NCBI RefSeq assembly: GCF_012927125.1
Contig: NZ_JABBFZ010000001.1
Span: forward strand, 372,001-436,000
Reading direction: 5' to 3'
DNA length: 64,000 nt
DNA from: Paraburkholderia antibiotica
Lineage (GTDB): Bacteria > Pseudomonadota > Gammaproteobacteria > Burkholderiales > Burkholderiaceae
Shown: positions 26,916-37,374 of the stretch, one piece after another
How the letters are laid out: the number at the start of each line of letters is the position of its first letter
How positions within the stretch are numbered: position 1 is the stretch's first letter
Notes under the pieces: generated by a model
Seen by the model: the letters and a program-made list of their open reading frames with translations, nothing else
What the model was told of the DNA's origin: nothing
The model's database searches: none
Translations under genes and position numbers: made by a program

Positions 26916-28598
26916 ATGAGATTTATCTTAAGCGCGTTATTGGTCCTGACACTCGCCGCCTGCGCGAGCCAGGGACCGACGACGAACACCGCCAATTCCG
27001 CCAGCCAGCAAGCCGTAGCCGACGCACTTCGCAAGAACGCCACCGCTAAAGAAACCATCAATGTCGACCAGAGCTCCGTCAATCAGTTGACGAGCCAGGA
27101 CGCCGATCTGTGGGGCCGCATCCGCCGCGGCTTCCAGTTGCCGGACCTGCAGAGCGACCTCGTCGACATGCAGCTGAACTGGTATCTGCAACGTCCCGAT
27201 TACGTGCAGCGCATGACCGAGCGCTCGCAGAAATACCTGTATCACATCGTCGAGGAACTCGAGGCGCGTCATATGCCGACCGAGCTCGCGCTGTTGCCGT
27301 TCATCGAGTCGGCGTATAGCCCGCAGGCGCTGTCGGTCGCGAAGGCGGCGGGCATGTGGCAGTTCATGCCGGGCACCGGCCGCACCTATAACCTCAAGCA
27401 GAACATGTGGCAGGACGAGCGCCGCGACGTGCTCGCGTCGACCAGCGCCGCGCTCGACTATCTGTCGAAGCTGCACGACATGTTTGGCGACTGGCAGCTC
27501 GCGCTGGCCGCTTATAACTGGGGCGAGGGCAACGTGCAGCGCGCGATCGCGCGCAACGAGGCGGCCGGCTTGCCGACGGATTATCTGAGCCTGCGCATGC
27601 CGAACGAAACGCGCAACTACGTGCCGAAGCTGCAGGCCGTCAAGAACATCGTGATGAACCCGCAGATGTACGGGCTCGCGTTGCCGTCGATTCCGAACCA
27701 CCCGTACTTCGTCACGGTCACGACTTCGCACGACATCGACGTCGACGTCGCCGCGCGACTCTCCAACATGTCGACCGACGAATTCCGCTCGCTGAACCCG
27801 TCGTTCAGAAAGCCGGTGATTCTCGGCACGACGCAGCCGCAGATTCTGCTGCCGTTCGACAACGCATCGGCGTTCGAGCGCAATCTGAAAACGTACTCGG
27901 GCTCGCTGTCGTCGTGGACCACCTACACGGTCGACCAGCGCGCGACGCCGGCTGCGATCGCGCAGAAAATCGGCGTCGACGCCGACACGCTGATGGAAGT
28001 GAACAAGATTCCGGTCGGCATGCGCCTGAAGCCGGGCTCGACGATCGTCGTGCCGCGCGGTTCGGACGACGACGAGGACATCAGCGCCGACGTCGCCGAA
28101 AGTGCGGTGCTCGCGATGGAACCCGACGTTCCCGACACGCGCAAGATGCTGATCCGCGTGCGCCGCAACCAGTCGATGGCCGCCATCGCGCTGCGCTATG
28201 GCGTATCGGTGGGGCAGCTGAAGGCGTGGAACAAGACGCGTCGCGATCAGGTGTCGCGCGGCCAGGTGATCGTGCTGCACGTGCCGGTTGGCAAGGCGGT
28301 ACCGGCCGAGCCGGGCCCGGAAAAAATCGCGACCGACGTGCAGGGCGGCGGCGTCCAGAAGATCGGCACGCGGGTCGCAGACACACGCAACGAATCGCGT
28401 TACGATAAGAGGAAAGGGCACGGTCGCAGCGCCATCGTCAAGGTATCCGAGCCGGCCGGCAAGGCTGGCAAGGCGGCGCCCGCTGCCAGCAAGGGCAAGG
28501 TCGAGAAGGTGTCGGCCGCGGTGCCCGGCAAGGCGTCGAAGGCCGCGGCAGAGAGCCGCCCGAAGACCGCGGCCAACGCGAAGAAGAAGGGTAAGTAG
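26916..28598 (+). CDS. mltD: Membrane-bound lytic murein transglycosylase D
   Basis: 560 residues. Signal peptide with lipobox LAAC (Cys16), so an outer-membrane lipoprotein. An SLT domain follows, with catalytic Glu in LPFIESAYSPQALS and the GMWQFMPGTGRTYNL motif, plus AAYNWGEGNV. Two LysM repeats come next (about 345-390 and 415-465) and a Lys/Ala-rich disordered tail of about 80 residues. It cleaves peptidoglycan glycan strands, leaving 1,6-anhydro ends. ATG at 26916 chosen because it opens the signal peptide directly. Confidence 0.95.
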   Translation: MRFILSALLVLTLAACASQGPTTNTANSASQQAVADALRKNATAKETINVDQSSVNQLTSQDADLWGRIRRGFQLPDLQSDLVDMQLNWYLQRPDYVQRMTERSQKYLYHIVEELEARHMPTELALLPFIESAYSPQALSVAKAAGMWQFMPGTGRTYNLKQNMWQDERRDVLASTSAALDYLSKLHDMFGDWQLALAAYNWGEGNVQRAIARNEAAGLPTDYLSLRMPNETRNYVPKLQAVKNIVMNPQMYGLALPSIPNHPYFVTVTTSHDIDVDVAARLSNMSTDEFRSLNPSFRKPVILGTTQPQILLPFDNASAFERNLKTYSGSLSSWTTYTVDQRATPAAIAQKIGVDADTLMEVNKIPVGMRLKPGSTIVVPRGSDDDEDISADVAESAVLAMEPDVPDTRKMLIRVRRNQSMAAIALRYGVSVGQLKAWNKTRRDQVSRGQVIVLHVPVGKAVPAEPGPEKIATDVQGGGVQKIGTRVADTRNESRYDKRKGHGRSAIVKVSEPAGKAGKAAPAASKGKVEKVSAAVPGKASKAAAESRPKTAANAKKKGK

Positions 28599-28683
28599 AC
28601 CAATAGCGGCTCCCACGGTAGTGACCACATGCGTTGCGGGGGCAGCGCATGGATTGCGCTCCGATCACGCACCGTGTTCATCC

Positions 28684-28715
28684 AACGCCGTCACCTTCGG
28701 GTGACGGCGTTTTTC
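28684..28715 (+). terminator. Terminator after mltD
   Basis: AACGCCGTCACC, TTCG loop, GGTGACGGCGTT, then TTTT. A 12-bp stem with a tetraloop. Confidence 0.93.
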
Positions 28716-28858
28716 ATTGCGCAGACAATTTCTGCGAATTTGTCGCATTTCCTTTATTGTTCGTGCTTTGGCCACGTCGGTCGCGCCGCACGGTCTTGCC
28801 CTGATCCGTGTGCGTCGCGCGACGTTGCCGCCGCCGTTTCCCAGCTCATTCCAGACTT

Positions 28859-30100
28859 ATGTCGTCGACCCAACTGCGCGTCTTTCTGCTCTTTTCCGCC
28901 GGCTATTTCGTCTCGTACGTGTTTCGCGGCGTCAATCTCGGTTTCGCGCCGTTCATTACACACGATCTCGGTCTGTCCGCCGCCGACCTGGGTGTGCTGA
29001 CGAGTCTTTACTTCCTTGGTTTCGCGGGCGCGCAGATTCCTGCCGGCGTGCTGCTCGATCACTTCGGCGCGCGTCGCGTGACGGCCGCCACGCTGCTCTT
29101 CGCGGCGCTCGGCATCTGGGTATTCGGCGCCGCGCATAGTCTCGGCATGATGATGGTCGGGCGGCTGCTGATCGGCGTCGGCGTGTCGGTGTGCCTTGGC
29201 GCCGCGTTCAAGGCGCTCGCGCAGCATTTCCCGGCCGCGCGTCTGCCGTTGATGAACGGGCTCGTGATGGCGATCGGCGGCTTCGGCGGCGTGATGGTCG
29301 GTTCGCCGCTGACGTGGGTGCTCGGTTTTTCGAGCTGGCGCACGGTCTGCATTGGGCTCGGCGTGCTGACGGTGCTGGTCGCGCTCGCGCAATGGACGCT
29401 CGCGCCGGACGCGCGCGAAACGCATCGTCAGGCGAGCCTCGCCGCGCAGTTCAAGGGCACGTGGCACATCCTGCGCAGCGCGGCGTTCTGGAAGATCGCG
29501 TCGTTTTCTGTCGTCACGCAGGGCGTGTTCTACGCGATGCAATCGCTGTGGGTCGGTGCGTGGTTGCGCGACGTGCAGGGCTTCGAGCCGCATGAGGCCG
29601 CGGCGCTCGTGTCGATCCTCGGCTTCGCGATGATGGCCGGCTGCGTCGGTTTCGGCGCGGCGGCGCGCAGTCTCGAGCGGCGCGGCATCTCGCTGTATGC
29701 GTTTTGCGGTATCGGCATGGCGCTGTATGTGCTGACGCAACTGCTGATCATGTTCAGGGCGCCATTGCCGGCGAGTCTGCTGTGGGCGGCCTACGGGATT
29801 TTCGGCGGCACCGGCATTCTGAGCTATGCGGTAATGGCGCGGCATTTCCCGCCGCAGATGATCGGCCGGGTCAACACGACGCTGACGCTGATTATTTTTT
29901 TGCTGATCTTCGGTTTCCAGATCGGTGTCGGCGCGGTGTTGTCGCATTGGCCGGCGAGCGGTGGCCGCTATCCGGCGGTCGCGCATCTGAGCGCGTGGGG
30001 GATTCTGGTCGCGTTGCAGGTGCTGAGCGCGATCTGGTACGTGTTGCCGGGGCGGCAGTTGGCGAAATCGGCCGAACTGCGCGCCGGTCAGGAAGCCTGA
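28859..30100 (+). CDS. Major facilitator superfamily transporter
   Basis: 413 residues with about twelve hydrophobic helices. The loop 2-3 motif reads GVLLDHFGARRVT, the standard MFS G-x3-D-x2-G-x-R-R signature, and helix 4 has GRLLIGVGVSVCLG. Secondary transporter with unknown substrate. The start at 28859 gives a short cytoplasmic lead (MSSTQLRVF); 17 extra Arg-rich residues upstream are unlikely. No neighbouring pathway genes hint at a substrate. Confidence 0.85.
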   Translation: MSSTQLRVFLLFSAGYFVSYVFRGVNLGFAPFITHDLGLSAADLGVLTSLYFLGFAGAQIPAGVLLDHFGARRVTAATLLFAALGIWVFGAAHSLGMMMVGRLLIGVGVSVCLGAAFKALAQHFPAARLPLMNGLVMAIGGFGGVMVGSPLTWVLGFSSWRTVCIGLGVLTVLVALAQWTLAPDARETHRQASLAAQFKGTWHILRSAAFWKIASFSVVTQGVFYAMQSLWVGAWLRDVQGFEPHEAAALVSILGFAMMAGCVGFGAAARSLERRGISLYAFCGIGMALYVLTQLLIMFRAPLPASLLWAAYGIFGGTGILSYAVMARHFPPQMIGRVNTTLTLIIFLLIFGFQIGVGAVLSHWPASGGRYPAVAHLSAWGILVALQVLSAIWYVLPGRQLAKSAELRAGQEA

Positions 30101-30550
30101 ACGGTTGCCTGGCGATATGCGTATAGGTTGGCGGCCGGGAGATTTTGGCCTCGCTTGAGCGGCTTGACTCGAACCGCGCAAAAGATTTGCCAGCAGGCCT
30201 CGGGAGCCCGCCGGATAAGCCTTTGACGATTCTTTCGGGGCGCTGTCCTCCGTCCGCGGCCTATCTCAGATTTGGAGGCAAGGGCGGATTCAGGCTATAA
30301 TTCGAAGGTTTGAGCTTATCAACCCGCACCCTAGCGCCTACCTCTCCTCAACCGTTCATCCGCCGCGCGCCATTGGCGTAGCAAGAAGGGCCCCGCACCC
30401 GCCGAGTCGTCCACACCACGGACCATCGCGCCTCTTGCAACGTCACCGGCAGCACGCGAGCGAGTCTGCGCGCGCATCCAGAATGTGTTTCGCTGCGGCT
30501 CGCAATCGGACAGACAGGTGGCAACAGGGTGTTCCCCCAAGGAGTCTCCC
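30101..30550. other. carA upstream region and leader (450 bp)
   Basis: No gene. It contains the likely carA promoter at 30272-30301 and then about 240 nt of C-rich 5' untranslated leader, unusually long for this operon. No leader peptide with a regulatory run of codons was recognised. Confidence 0.6.
30272..30301 (+). promoter_or_regulatory. Predicted carA promoter
   Basis: TTGGAG, 18-bp spacer, TATAAT. Predicted start near 30308. Confidence 0.7.
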
Positions 30551-31705
30551 GTGTTGCCGTCATTTTCTCCCGCTCTACTCGCGCTCGCCGACGGCACGGT
30601 CTTTCGTGGTTATTCGATCGGCGCCCCCGGGCACACCATTGGCGAAGTCGTGTTCAACACGGCGATCACCGGCTATCAGGAAATCCTGACTGACCCGAGC
30701 TACGCGCGCCAGATCGTAACCCTTACGTATCCGCATATCGGCAACGTCGGCGTCAATGCCGAAGACGTCGAAGCGACGAAAGTCCATGCCGCCGGCCTGA
30801 TCATCCGTGATCTGCCGGTTCTCGCGTCGAATTTCCGCATGGAGCGCACGCTCCCGCAATATCTGCAGGACGAGGGCGTGGTCGCCATCGCCGGTATCGA
30901 CACCCGCAAGCTGACCCGTCTGCTGCGCGACAAGGGCGCGCAGAACGGCGCAATCCTCGCCGGTTCGGACGACGAAGCGAAGGCCATCGAACTCGCGCGC
31001 TCGTTCCCGGGCCTCGCCGGCATGGACCTCGCGAAGGTCGTGTCGACGCAGGCAACTTACGAGTGGACCAGAACCGAATGGCGTCTGGGCACCGGCTACG
31101 GCGAGCAGAAGGCGCCGAAGTACCGCGTGGTCGCATTCGACTACGGCGTCAAGCAGAACATCCTGCGTATGCTTGCCGAGCGCGGCTGCCACGTGACCGT
31201 GCTGCCGGCGCAATCGAGCGCCGCCGACGCGCTCGCGCTCAACCCGGACGGCGTGTTCCTGTCGAACGGCCCTGGCGACCCGGAACCGTGCGACTACGCG
31301 ATCGCGGCGACGAAGGAACTCATCGAGCGCGGCATTCCGACCTTCGGCATCTGCCTTGGCCACCAGATCATGGGCCTCGCAGTCGGCGCGAAGACGATGA
31401 AGATGAAGACCGGCCATCACGGCGCGAACCATCCGGTCAAGGATCTCGAAGACGGCCGCGTGGTGATCACGTCGCAGAACCACGGTTTCGCGGTCGATGC
31501 CGACACGCTGCCCGCCAACGCGCGCGCGACCCACGTGTCGCTGTTCGACGGCACGCTGCAAGGCTTCGCGCTGACCGACAAGCCGGCGTTCTGCTTCCAG
31601 GGTCACCCGGAAGCATCGCCCGGTCCGCACGACATCGCGTATCTGTTCGACCGCTTCACCGCGTTGATGGACGCGCATAAGGGCGGCAAGAGCGCGGCGG
31701 CTTAA
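30551..31705 (+). CDS. carA: Carbamoyl-phosphate synthase small (glutaminase) subunit
   Basis: 384 residues from GTG 30551, set by AAGGAG 6 bp upstream. Releases ammonia from glutamine for CarB; carbamoyl phosphate then feeds arginine and pyrimidine synthesis. Class I amidotransferase triad: Cys in [11 protein letters not shown], and HPE in [13 protein letters not shown]. The N-terminal half has [12 protein letters not shown] and [20 protein letters not shown] as in other CarA. carB follows after 272 bp. Confidence 0.97.
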   Translation: MLPSFSPALLALADGTVFRGYSIGAPGHTIGEVVFNTAITGYQEILTDPSYARQIVTLTYPHIGNVGVNAEDVEATKVHAAGLIIRDLPVLASNFRMERTLPQYLQDEGVVAIAGIDTRKLTRLLRDKGAQNGAILAGSDDEAKAIELARSFPGLAGMDLAKVVSTQATYEWTRTEWRLGTGYGEQKAPKYRVVAFDYGVKQNILRMLAERGCHVTVLPAQSSAADALALNPDGVFLSNGPGDPEPCDYAIAATKELIERGIPTFGICLGHQIMGLAVGAKTMKMKTGHHGANHPVKDLEDGRVVITSQNHGFAVDADTLPANARATHVSLFDGTLQGFALTDKPAFCFQGHPEASPGPHDIAYLFDRFTALMDAHKGGKSAAA

Positions 31706-31915
31706 GGTCGAACCGCTGCAAGCGGCCAAAAGCGCTAGCAAAGGGCCAGCAATAGGCTCCAAGCGGGCCCCAAAAGCGGGCCCGAAGCGGGCTCAAAGCG
31801 GCCTGCTGCAGCGACAACGACAAGGCGGTATCGCGCGGCGAACTCGCCGCGCAACAGCGCGCGCTACGTGCAAACGGCGCGCGCCAACGGAAAGAATAGC
31901 AACCTGGTTGCATGG

Positions 31916-31950
31916 GACTGGAGTCAGGCGCCGAAGCGCCAACTCCAGTC
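31916..31950 (+). other. Strong hairpin in the carA-carB intergenic region
   Basis: GACTGGAGT and GGCGC pair with GCGCC and ACTCCAGTC: 14 base pairs, a CGAA tetraloop and a small bulge. It ends 27 bp before the carB start codon and has no T run, so it is not a standard terminator. The preceding 200 bp is rich in degenerate AAGCGGGC words. Confidence 0.8.
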
Positions 31951-31977
31951 GACACAGGAATATTTAGCGAGAGCGTT

Positions 31978-34900
31978 ATGCCCAAGCGGACAGACATCAA
32001 GAGCATCCTCATCATCGGCGCGGGTCCGATCATCATCGGCCAGGCGTGCGAGTTCGATTACTCGGGCGCGCAGGCATGCAAGGCGCTGCGTGAGGAAGGC
32101 TACAAGGTCATTCTCGTCAACAGCAATCCGGCGACGATCATGACCGACCCGAACACGGCCGACGTGACCTACATCGAGCCGATCACGTGGGAAGTGGTCG
32201 AGCGCATCATCGCGAAGGAGCGCCCGGACGCGATCCTGCCGACGATGGGCGGCCAGACCGCGCTGAACTGCGCGCTGGATCTCCACGCGCACGGCGTGCT
32301 GGACAAGTACAAGGTCGAACTGATCGGCGCATCGCCGGAAGCCATCGACAAGGCGGAAGACCGTCAGAAGTTCAAGGACGCGATGACCAAGATCGGTCTC
32401 GGTTCGGCCAAGTCGGGCACCGCGCATTCGATGGAAGAAGCGCTCGCGGTGCAGGCGAAGATCGCGGCCGAAACCGGCAGCGGCTATCCGGTCGTGATCC
32501 GTCCGTCGTTCACGCTCGGCGGTTCGGGCGGCGGTATCGCGTACAACCGCGACGAATTCGAAGAGATCTGCAAGCGCGGTCTCGATCTGTCGCCGACGCG
32601 CGAACTGCTGATCGAAGAGTCGCTGCTCGGCTGGAAAGAGTACGAGATGGAAGTGGTCCGCGACACCAGGGACAACTGCATCATCGTTTGCTCGATCGAA
32701 AACCTGGACCCGATGGGCATCCACACCGGCGACTCGATCACGGTCGCGCCGGCGCAAACGCTCACCGACAAGGAATACCAGATCCTGCGTAACGCGTCGC
32801 TCGCGGTGCTGCGCGAGATCGGCGTCGACACCGGCGGCTCGAACGTGCAGTTCTCGATCAATCCGAAAGATGGCCGGATGATCGTGATCGAAATGAACCC
32901 GCGTGTGTCGCGTTCGTCGGCGCTGGCGTCGAAGGCGACCGGCTTCCCGATCGCGAAGGTCGCGGCGAAGCTGGCGGTCGGCTACACGCTGGATGAACTG
33001 AAGAACGAAATCACCGGCGGCGCGACCCCGGCATCGTTCGAACCGACGATCGACTACGTCGTCACGAAGATCCCGCGTTTCGCATTCGAGAAATTCCGCG
33101 AAGCCGATTCGCGCCTGACCACGCAGATGAAGTCGGTCGGCGAAGTGATGGCGATCGGCCGCACGTTCCAGGAATCGTTCCAGAAAGCGCTGCGCGGCCT
33201 CGAAGTCGGCGTCGACGGTCTGGACGAAAAGACCGATAACCGCGACGAGATCATCCGCGAGATCGGCGAAGCCGGTCCGGATCGCATCTGGTACGTCGGC
33301 GACGCGTTCCGTATCGGTATGAGCGCGCAGGAAATCTTCGAAGAAACCGCGATCGACCCGTGGTTCCTCGCGCAGATCGAGCAGATCATCCTGAAGGAAA
33401 AGGCGCTCGCAGGCCGTACGCTGGCAAGCCTCACCAAGGAAGAGCTCAAGTATCTGAAGCAGAGCGGCTTCTCGGATCGGCGTCTCGCGAAGCTCGTCGG
33501 CGCGAAGCCGGCGGACGTGCGCGCGCGTCGTATCGAGTTGAACGTGCGCCCGGTCTACAAGCGCGTCGACACCTGCGCGGCCGAGTTCGCGACGAAAACC
33601 GCGTACATGTACTCGACCTACGAGGAAGAGTGCGAAGCGAACCCGACGAACAACAAGAAGATCATGGTGCTGGGCGGCGGCCCGAACCGGATCGGCCAGG
33701 GTATCGAGTTCGACTACTGCTGCGTGCACGCCGCGCTCGCGATGCGCGAGGACGGCTATGAAACGATCATGGTCAACTGCAACCCGGAAACCGTGTCGAC
33801 CGACTACGACACGTCCGACCGTCTGTACTTCGAATCGCTGACGCTCGAAGACGTGCTCGAAATCGTCGACAAGGAAAAGCCGGTCGGCGTGATCGTGCAG
33901 TACGGCGGCCAGACGCCGCTGAAGCTCGCGCTCGATCTCGAGGCGAACGGTGTGCCGATCATCGGCACGTCGCCGGACATGATCGACGCGGCCGAAGACC
34001 GTGAGCGCTTCCAGAAGCTGCTGCAGGACCTCGGTCTGCGTCAGCCGCCGAACCGCACCGCGCGCGCCGAAGACGAAGCGCTGAAGCTCGCCGACGAAAT
34101 CGGCTATCCGCTGGTGGTGCGCCCGTCGTACGTGCTGGGCGGCCGCGCGATGGAAATCGTCCATGAGCCGCGCGACCTCGAGCGCTATATGCGCGAGGCC
34201 GTGAAGGTGTCGAACGATTCGCCGGTGCTGCTCGACCGCTTCCTGAACGACGCGATCGAATGCGACGTGGATTGCATTTCGGATGGCGAGGCCGTGTTTA
34301 TCGGCGGCGTGATGGAGCACATCGAACAGGCGGGCGTCCACTCGGGCGACTCGGCCTGCTCGCTGCCGCCGTATTCGCTGTCGAAGGAAACCGTCACCGA
34401 ACTCAAGCGCCAGACCGGCGCGATGGCGAAGGCGCTGAACGTGGTCGGTCTGATGAACGTACAGTTCGCGATCCAGCAAGTGCCGCAGGCGGATGGTTCG
34501 AAGGAAGACATCATCTACGTGCTCGAGGTGAACCCGCGCGCGTCGCGCACGGTGCCGTACGTGTCGAAGGCGACCAGCCTGCCGCTCGCGAAGATCGCGG
34601 CGCGCGCGATGGTCGGCCAGACGCTCGCGCAGCAAGGCGTGACGAAGGAAGTCGAGCCGCCGTACTTCAGCGTGAAGGAAGCGGTGTTCCCGTTCGTCAA
34701 GTTCCCGGCGGTCGATCCGGTGCTCGGACCTGAAATGCGTTCGACCGGCGAAGTGATGGGCGTCGGCCAGACCTTCGGCGAGGCGCTGTTCAAGTCGCAG
34801 CTCGCGGCCGGTTCGCGTCTGCCGGAGTCGGGTACGGTGCTGCTGACCGTGATGGACGCCGACAAGCCGAAGGCGGTCGAAGTCGCGCGCATGCTGCACG

Positions 34901-35229
34901 AGCTCGGCTATCCGATCGTCGCGACCAAGGGCACGGCTGCCGCGATCGAAGCGGCCGGCGTGCCGGTCAAGGTCGTCAACAAGGTGAAGGACGGTCGTCC
35001 GCACATCGTCGACATGATCAAGAACGGCGAGATCGCACTCGTGTTCACGACCGTCGACGAAACGCGCGCGGCGATCGCCGATTCGCGTTCGATTCGCATG
35101 AGCGCGCAGGCGAACAAGGTCACCTACTACACGACGATGTCCGGCGCACGGGCCGCGGTGGAAGGTTTGCGTTATCTGAAGAACCTGGAAGTCTATGATT
35201 TACAAGGACTCCACGCTCGCCTAAACTAA
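31978..35229 (+). CDS. carB: Carbamoyl-phosphate synthase large subunit
   Basis: 1083 residues. Two homologous ATP-grasp halves are visible ([22 protein letters not shown] near the N-terminus; [22 protein letters not shown] near residue 560), each with the GGQTALN/GGQTPLK nucleotide motif, then a C-terminal MGS-like regulatory domain ([19 protein letters not shown]). It makes carbamoyl phosphate from bicarbonate, two ATP and ammonia passed from CarA. ATG 31978 (MPKRTDIKS) is the conserved start; the frame stays open further upstream but runs through the intergenic hairpin. Confidence 0.98.
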   Translation: MPKRTDIKSILIIGAGPIIIGQACEFDYSGAQACKALREEGYKVILVNSNPATIMTDPNTADVTYIEPITWEVVERIIAKERPDAILPTMGGQTALNCALDLHAHGVLDKYKVELIGASPEAIDKAEDRQKFKDAMTKIGLGSAKSGTAHSMEEALAVQAKIAAETGSGYPVVIRPSFTLGGSGGGIAYNRDEFEEICKRGLDLSPTRELLIEESLLGWKEYEMEVVRDTRDNCIIVCSIENLDPMGIHTGDSITVAPAQTLTDKEYQILRNASLAVLREIGVDTGGSNVQFSINPKDGRMIVIEMNPRVSRSSALASKATGFPIAKVAAKLAVGYTLDELKNEITGGATPASFEPTIDYVVTKIPRFAFEKFREADSRLTTQMKSVGEVMAIGRTFQESFQKALRGLEVGVDGLDEKTDNRDEIIREIGEAGPDRIWYVGDAFRIGMSAQEIFEETAIDPWFLAQIEQIILKEKALAGRTLASLTKEELKYLKQSGFSDRRLAKLVGAKPADVRARRIELNVRPVYKRVDTCAAEFATKTAYMYSTYEEECEANPTNNKKIMVLGGGPNRIGQGIEFDYCCVHAALAMREDGYETIMVNCNPETVSTDYDTSDRLYFESLTLEDVLEIVDKEKPVGVIVQYGGQTPLKLALDLEANGVPIIGTSPDMIDAAEDRERFQKLLQDLGLRQPPNRTARAEDEALKLADEIGYPLVVRPSYVLGGRAMEIVHEPRDLERYMREAVKVSNDSPVLLDRFLNDAIECDVDCISDGEAVFIGGVMEHIEQAGVHSGDSACSLPPYSLSKETVTELKRQTGAMAKALNVVGLMNVQFAIQQVPQADGSKEDIIYVLEVNPRASRTVPYVSKATSLPLAKIAARAMVGQTLAQQGVTKEVEPPYFSVKEAVFPFVKFPAVDPVLGPEMRSTGEVMGVGQTFGEALFKSQLAAGSRLPESGTVLLTVMDADKPKAVEVARMLHELGYPIVATKGTAAAIEAAGVPVKVVNKVKDGRPHIVDMIKNGEIALVFTTVDETRAAIADSRSIRMSAQANKVTYYTTMSGARAAVEGLRYLKNLEVYDLQGLHARLN

Positions 35230-35255
35230 GGCTTCGACTTTTTGTCCAAGAAGTA

Positions 35256-35353
35256 AGTGCCGCGGTTAAGCGGCGTTCCGCAGGTGTTGTGGTCCGGGTT
35301 TTGCCCCGGGGCGCTGTCTCCTGCGGGATGCACTTAACCGCGGTGATTTTTTT
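35256..35353 (+). ncRNA. Candidate structured RNA or attenuator between carB and greA
   Basis: Nested stems: CCGCGGTTAAG (35260) with CTTAACCGCGG (35333), 11 pairs; inside it CCGCAGG (35278) with CCTGCGG (35320), 7 pairs; and an apical CCGGG/CCCGG. T8 begins at 35347, three bases after the outer stem. About 30 bp remain to the greA start, so it may be an unusually elaborate carAB terminator, a greA leader attenuator or a small RNA. Structure is read directly; function is inference. Confidence 0.55.
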
Positions 35354-35383
35354 TACGGCCGTTTTTTGTCTTCAGAGTTGTTT

Positions 35384-35860
35384 ATGAGCACTATTCCCTT
35401 GACGAAGCGCGGCGCAGACATGCTGCGCGATGAATTGCAGCGCCTGAAATCGGTCGAGCGTCCCTCGGTGATCAATTCGATCGCGGAAGCGCGCGCCCAG
35501 GGCGATCTGTCGGAAAACGCGGAATACGACGCTGCGAAGGAAAAGCAGGGCTTTATCGAAGGCCGGATTGCCGAAATCGAATCGAAGCTTGCGGGTGCGC
35601 AGGTGATCGATCCGTCGCAAGTGGAAGCGGACGGCCGCGTGGTGTTCGGCGCGACGCTCGAGCTTGAAGACCTCGAATCGGGTGCGTCGGTCAAGTACCA
35701 GATCGTCGGCGACGACGAAGCGGACATCGACCACGGTTTGATCTCGATCAGCTCGCCGATCGCTCGTGCGCTGATCGGCAAGTCGGAAGGCGATGTCGCA
35801 TCGGTGCAGGCGCCGGGCGGCGTGCGCGAATACGAAATCATCGCGGTGAGCTACATCTGA
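35384..35860 (+). CDS. greA: Transcription elongation factor GreA
   Basis: 158 residues, identical in length to E. coli GreA. The N-terminal coiled coil has the tip acidic residues in [15 protein letters not shown], and the C-terminal FKBP-like domain ends [10 protein letters not shown]. It enters the RNA polymerase secondary channel and stimulates cleavage of backtracked transcripts. ATG 35384 ([11 protein letters not shown]) matches the family; the ATG 18 bp upstream would add six residues. A structured element with T8 lies directly upstream. Confidence 0.96.
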   Translation: MSTIPLTKRGADMLRDELQRLKSVERPSVINSIAEARAQGDLSENAEYDAAKEKQGFIEGRIAEIESKLAGAQVIDPSQVEADGRVVFGATLELEDLESGASVKYQIVGDDEADIDHGLISISSPIARALIGKSEGDVASVQAPGGVREYEIIAVSYI

Positions 35861-35871
35861 GGATGGCGCCG

Positions 35872-36390
35872 ATGTCCTTGATGCCGCATCGGTTTTTCCG
35901 TCTGTTGACGATGGTGTGGGTCGGTAGTCTGCTGACTATCGGCTATGCGGCGGCGCCCGTGCTGTTCACGACGCTCGACCGGTCGGCGGCAGGCGAGGTG
36001 GCGGCGCACCTGTTTCGCATTCAGGGGTTGATCGGTGTCGTCTGCGGGATTTTGCTGCTGGGTCTCGCCAATCTGCTGGTGCGGCGTGGCAGCGATGGCT
36101 ATCGTCGTGTGCGCTGGTTGATCGCCGGCATGCTGGTGTGCGTGCTGGTCGGTTACTTCGCGCTGCAGCCCTTCATGAACGCGATGCGTGTGGCTGCGCT
36201 CGAAGCGGGCAGCGACGTGGGTCATTCGGTTTATGCGGCGCGCTTCGGGATGCTGCACGGCGTGTCGAGCGTGTTTTACCTGATCGAGAGCGTGCTGGGT
36301 CTGGCGCTCGTGTGGTTGCTGCCGACACGCGTCGGTGTGGCGGCTGAGCAAGAGGGCGCGGGTCGCGTCGCCGGGAAGGTGGCGGGTTGA
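35872..36390 (+). CDS. DUF4149-family membrane protein
   Basis: About 172 residues with four hydrophobic helices; the LTMVWVGSLLTIGYAAAPVLF start and the ARFGMLHGVSSVFYLIE segment fit the DUF4149 family. Function unknown. It begins about 12 bp after the greA stop, so probably co-transcribed. ATG 35872 is favoured over ATG 35863 because a GAGG at 35859 is too close to the latter. Confidence 0.75.
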   Translation: MSLMPHRFFRLLTMVWVGSLLTIGYAAAPVLFTTLDRSAAGEVAAHLFRIQGLIGVVCGILLLGLANLLVRRGSDGYRRVRWLIAGMLVCVLVGYFALQPFMNAMRVAALEAGSDVGHSVYAARFGMLHGVSSVFYLIESVLGLALVWLLPTRVGVAAEQEGAGRVAGKVAG

Positions 36391-36647
36391 TGCTTGCAGG
36401 TGTCTGGGGCAGGCGATTGATTTGCTGCTGAGGTCTGCCTGAGGCCTTGGCCGATTCCGCGGAGTTATTGCCACCGGGGTCGGCTGGTTGTCTGAGAGTG
36501 GCTGGCGTTGTGACCAATCGTCGCAATTGCGTTGGCGCTCGGCACCGATTCAATGGCCACGGCGCGGCATTCGCATGAAAAGCGCGGTTTTTATTTGCAG
36601 GCTGCTCATGCGCGGTGCGGACACCGTCCGCACCTTGTGTTTTCCGC

Positions 36648-37178
36648 TTACTTCGACGACTGATGCGAGCGTTTCGCGCTGGTTTGGCGCTTTTTCGCAC
36701 GCTTGATGTTGCCGCCTTGCGTGACGCGCTCGTTGCCGCGCACCAGGACTGCCTTGGTTCGCGGTTTGCGCATCGGTACGTCGGTCGGCTTCGCGACCTT
36801 GACGATGCGCGGTGCGCGGCCCTTGGCGGGGTGGGCTTCTTCGGCTGCTGCTTCGCGCGCGCTCGGAAGTGCGCCACGCTTTGCCTTCACGGCCGGTTGT
36901 GCCGATTCGGGCTTCCAGATCACCAGCAACTTGCCGATATGCTGGATCGGCGCGGCGTTCAGCGTGTCGCAGATTTCCTCGTAGATGGCGACGCGTTCCT
37001 CGCGCTCATCGCCGAATACGCGAATCTTGATCAGCTGGTGCGCGGCAAGGTGCACCTTGATTTCGGCGAGCACAGCGTCGGTCAAGCCTTCGGCGCCGAC
37101 GAGCACGACCGGTTTGAGCGCATGTGCCTGGGAGCGCAACTCGGCGCGTTGGTCGGGAGAGACTTTGAGGGCTGGCAT
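36648..37178 (-). CDS. yhbY: YhbY-family (CRM domain) RNA-binding protein
   Basis: 176 residues. The N-terminal 95 residues are the CRS1-YhbY domain with RSQAHALKPVVLVGAEGLTDAVLAEI and the KIRVFGDERE strand. E. coli YhbY is about 97 residues and associates with pre-50S ribosomes. Here an extra 80-residue Lys/Arg/Ala-rich tail is present (RKPRTKAVLVRG, KRAKKRQTSAKRS), probably disordered and RNA-binding. Divergent from rlmE, as in E. coli. Confidence 0.9.
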   Translation of the reverse strand: MPALKVSPDQRAELRSQAHALKPVVLVGAEGLTDAVLAEIKVHLAAHQLIKIRVFGDEREERVAIYEEICDTLNAAPIQHIGKLLVIWKPESAQPAVKAKRGALPSAREAAAEEAHPAKGRAPRIVKVAKPTDVPMRKPRTKAVLVRGNERVTQGGNIKRAKKRQTSAKRSHQSSK

Positions 37179-37374
37179 GGAAAGTGGGAGACTCGACTAA
37201 AATGGCGGCTCCTGTATTTGCGTCCGCTTGCTTAAGCGGCGGATAGCTTGATTCGACAGGGCGCGCGTCAGAACAACAGAATCGCGGATGGCCGCCAGTG
37301 TGGCGGTGGCCGCGCGAATTAACCGCGTATTATCCCCTAAAGCGCGACACGACGCAGCAATAGTTCAATTTTTA

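Noticed and set aside
31924..35004. 1026-codon frame antisense to carB
   Set aside because: Same effect; carB itself is complete and conserved on the plus strand.
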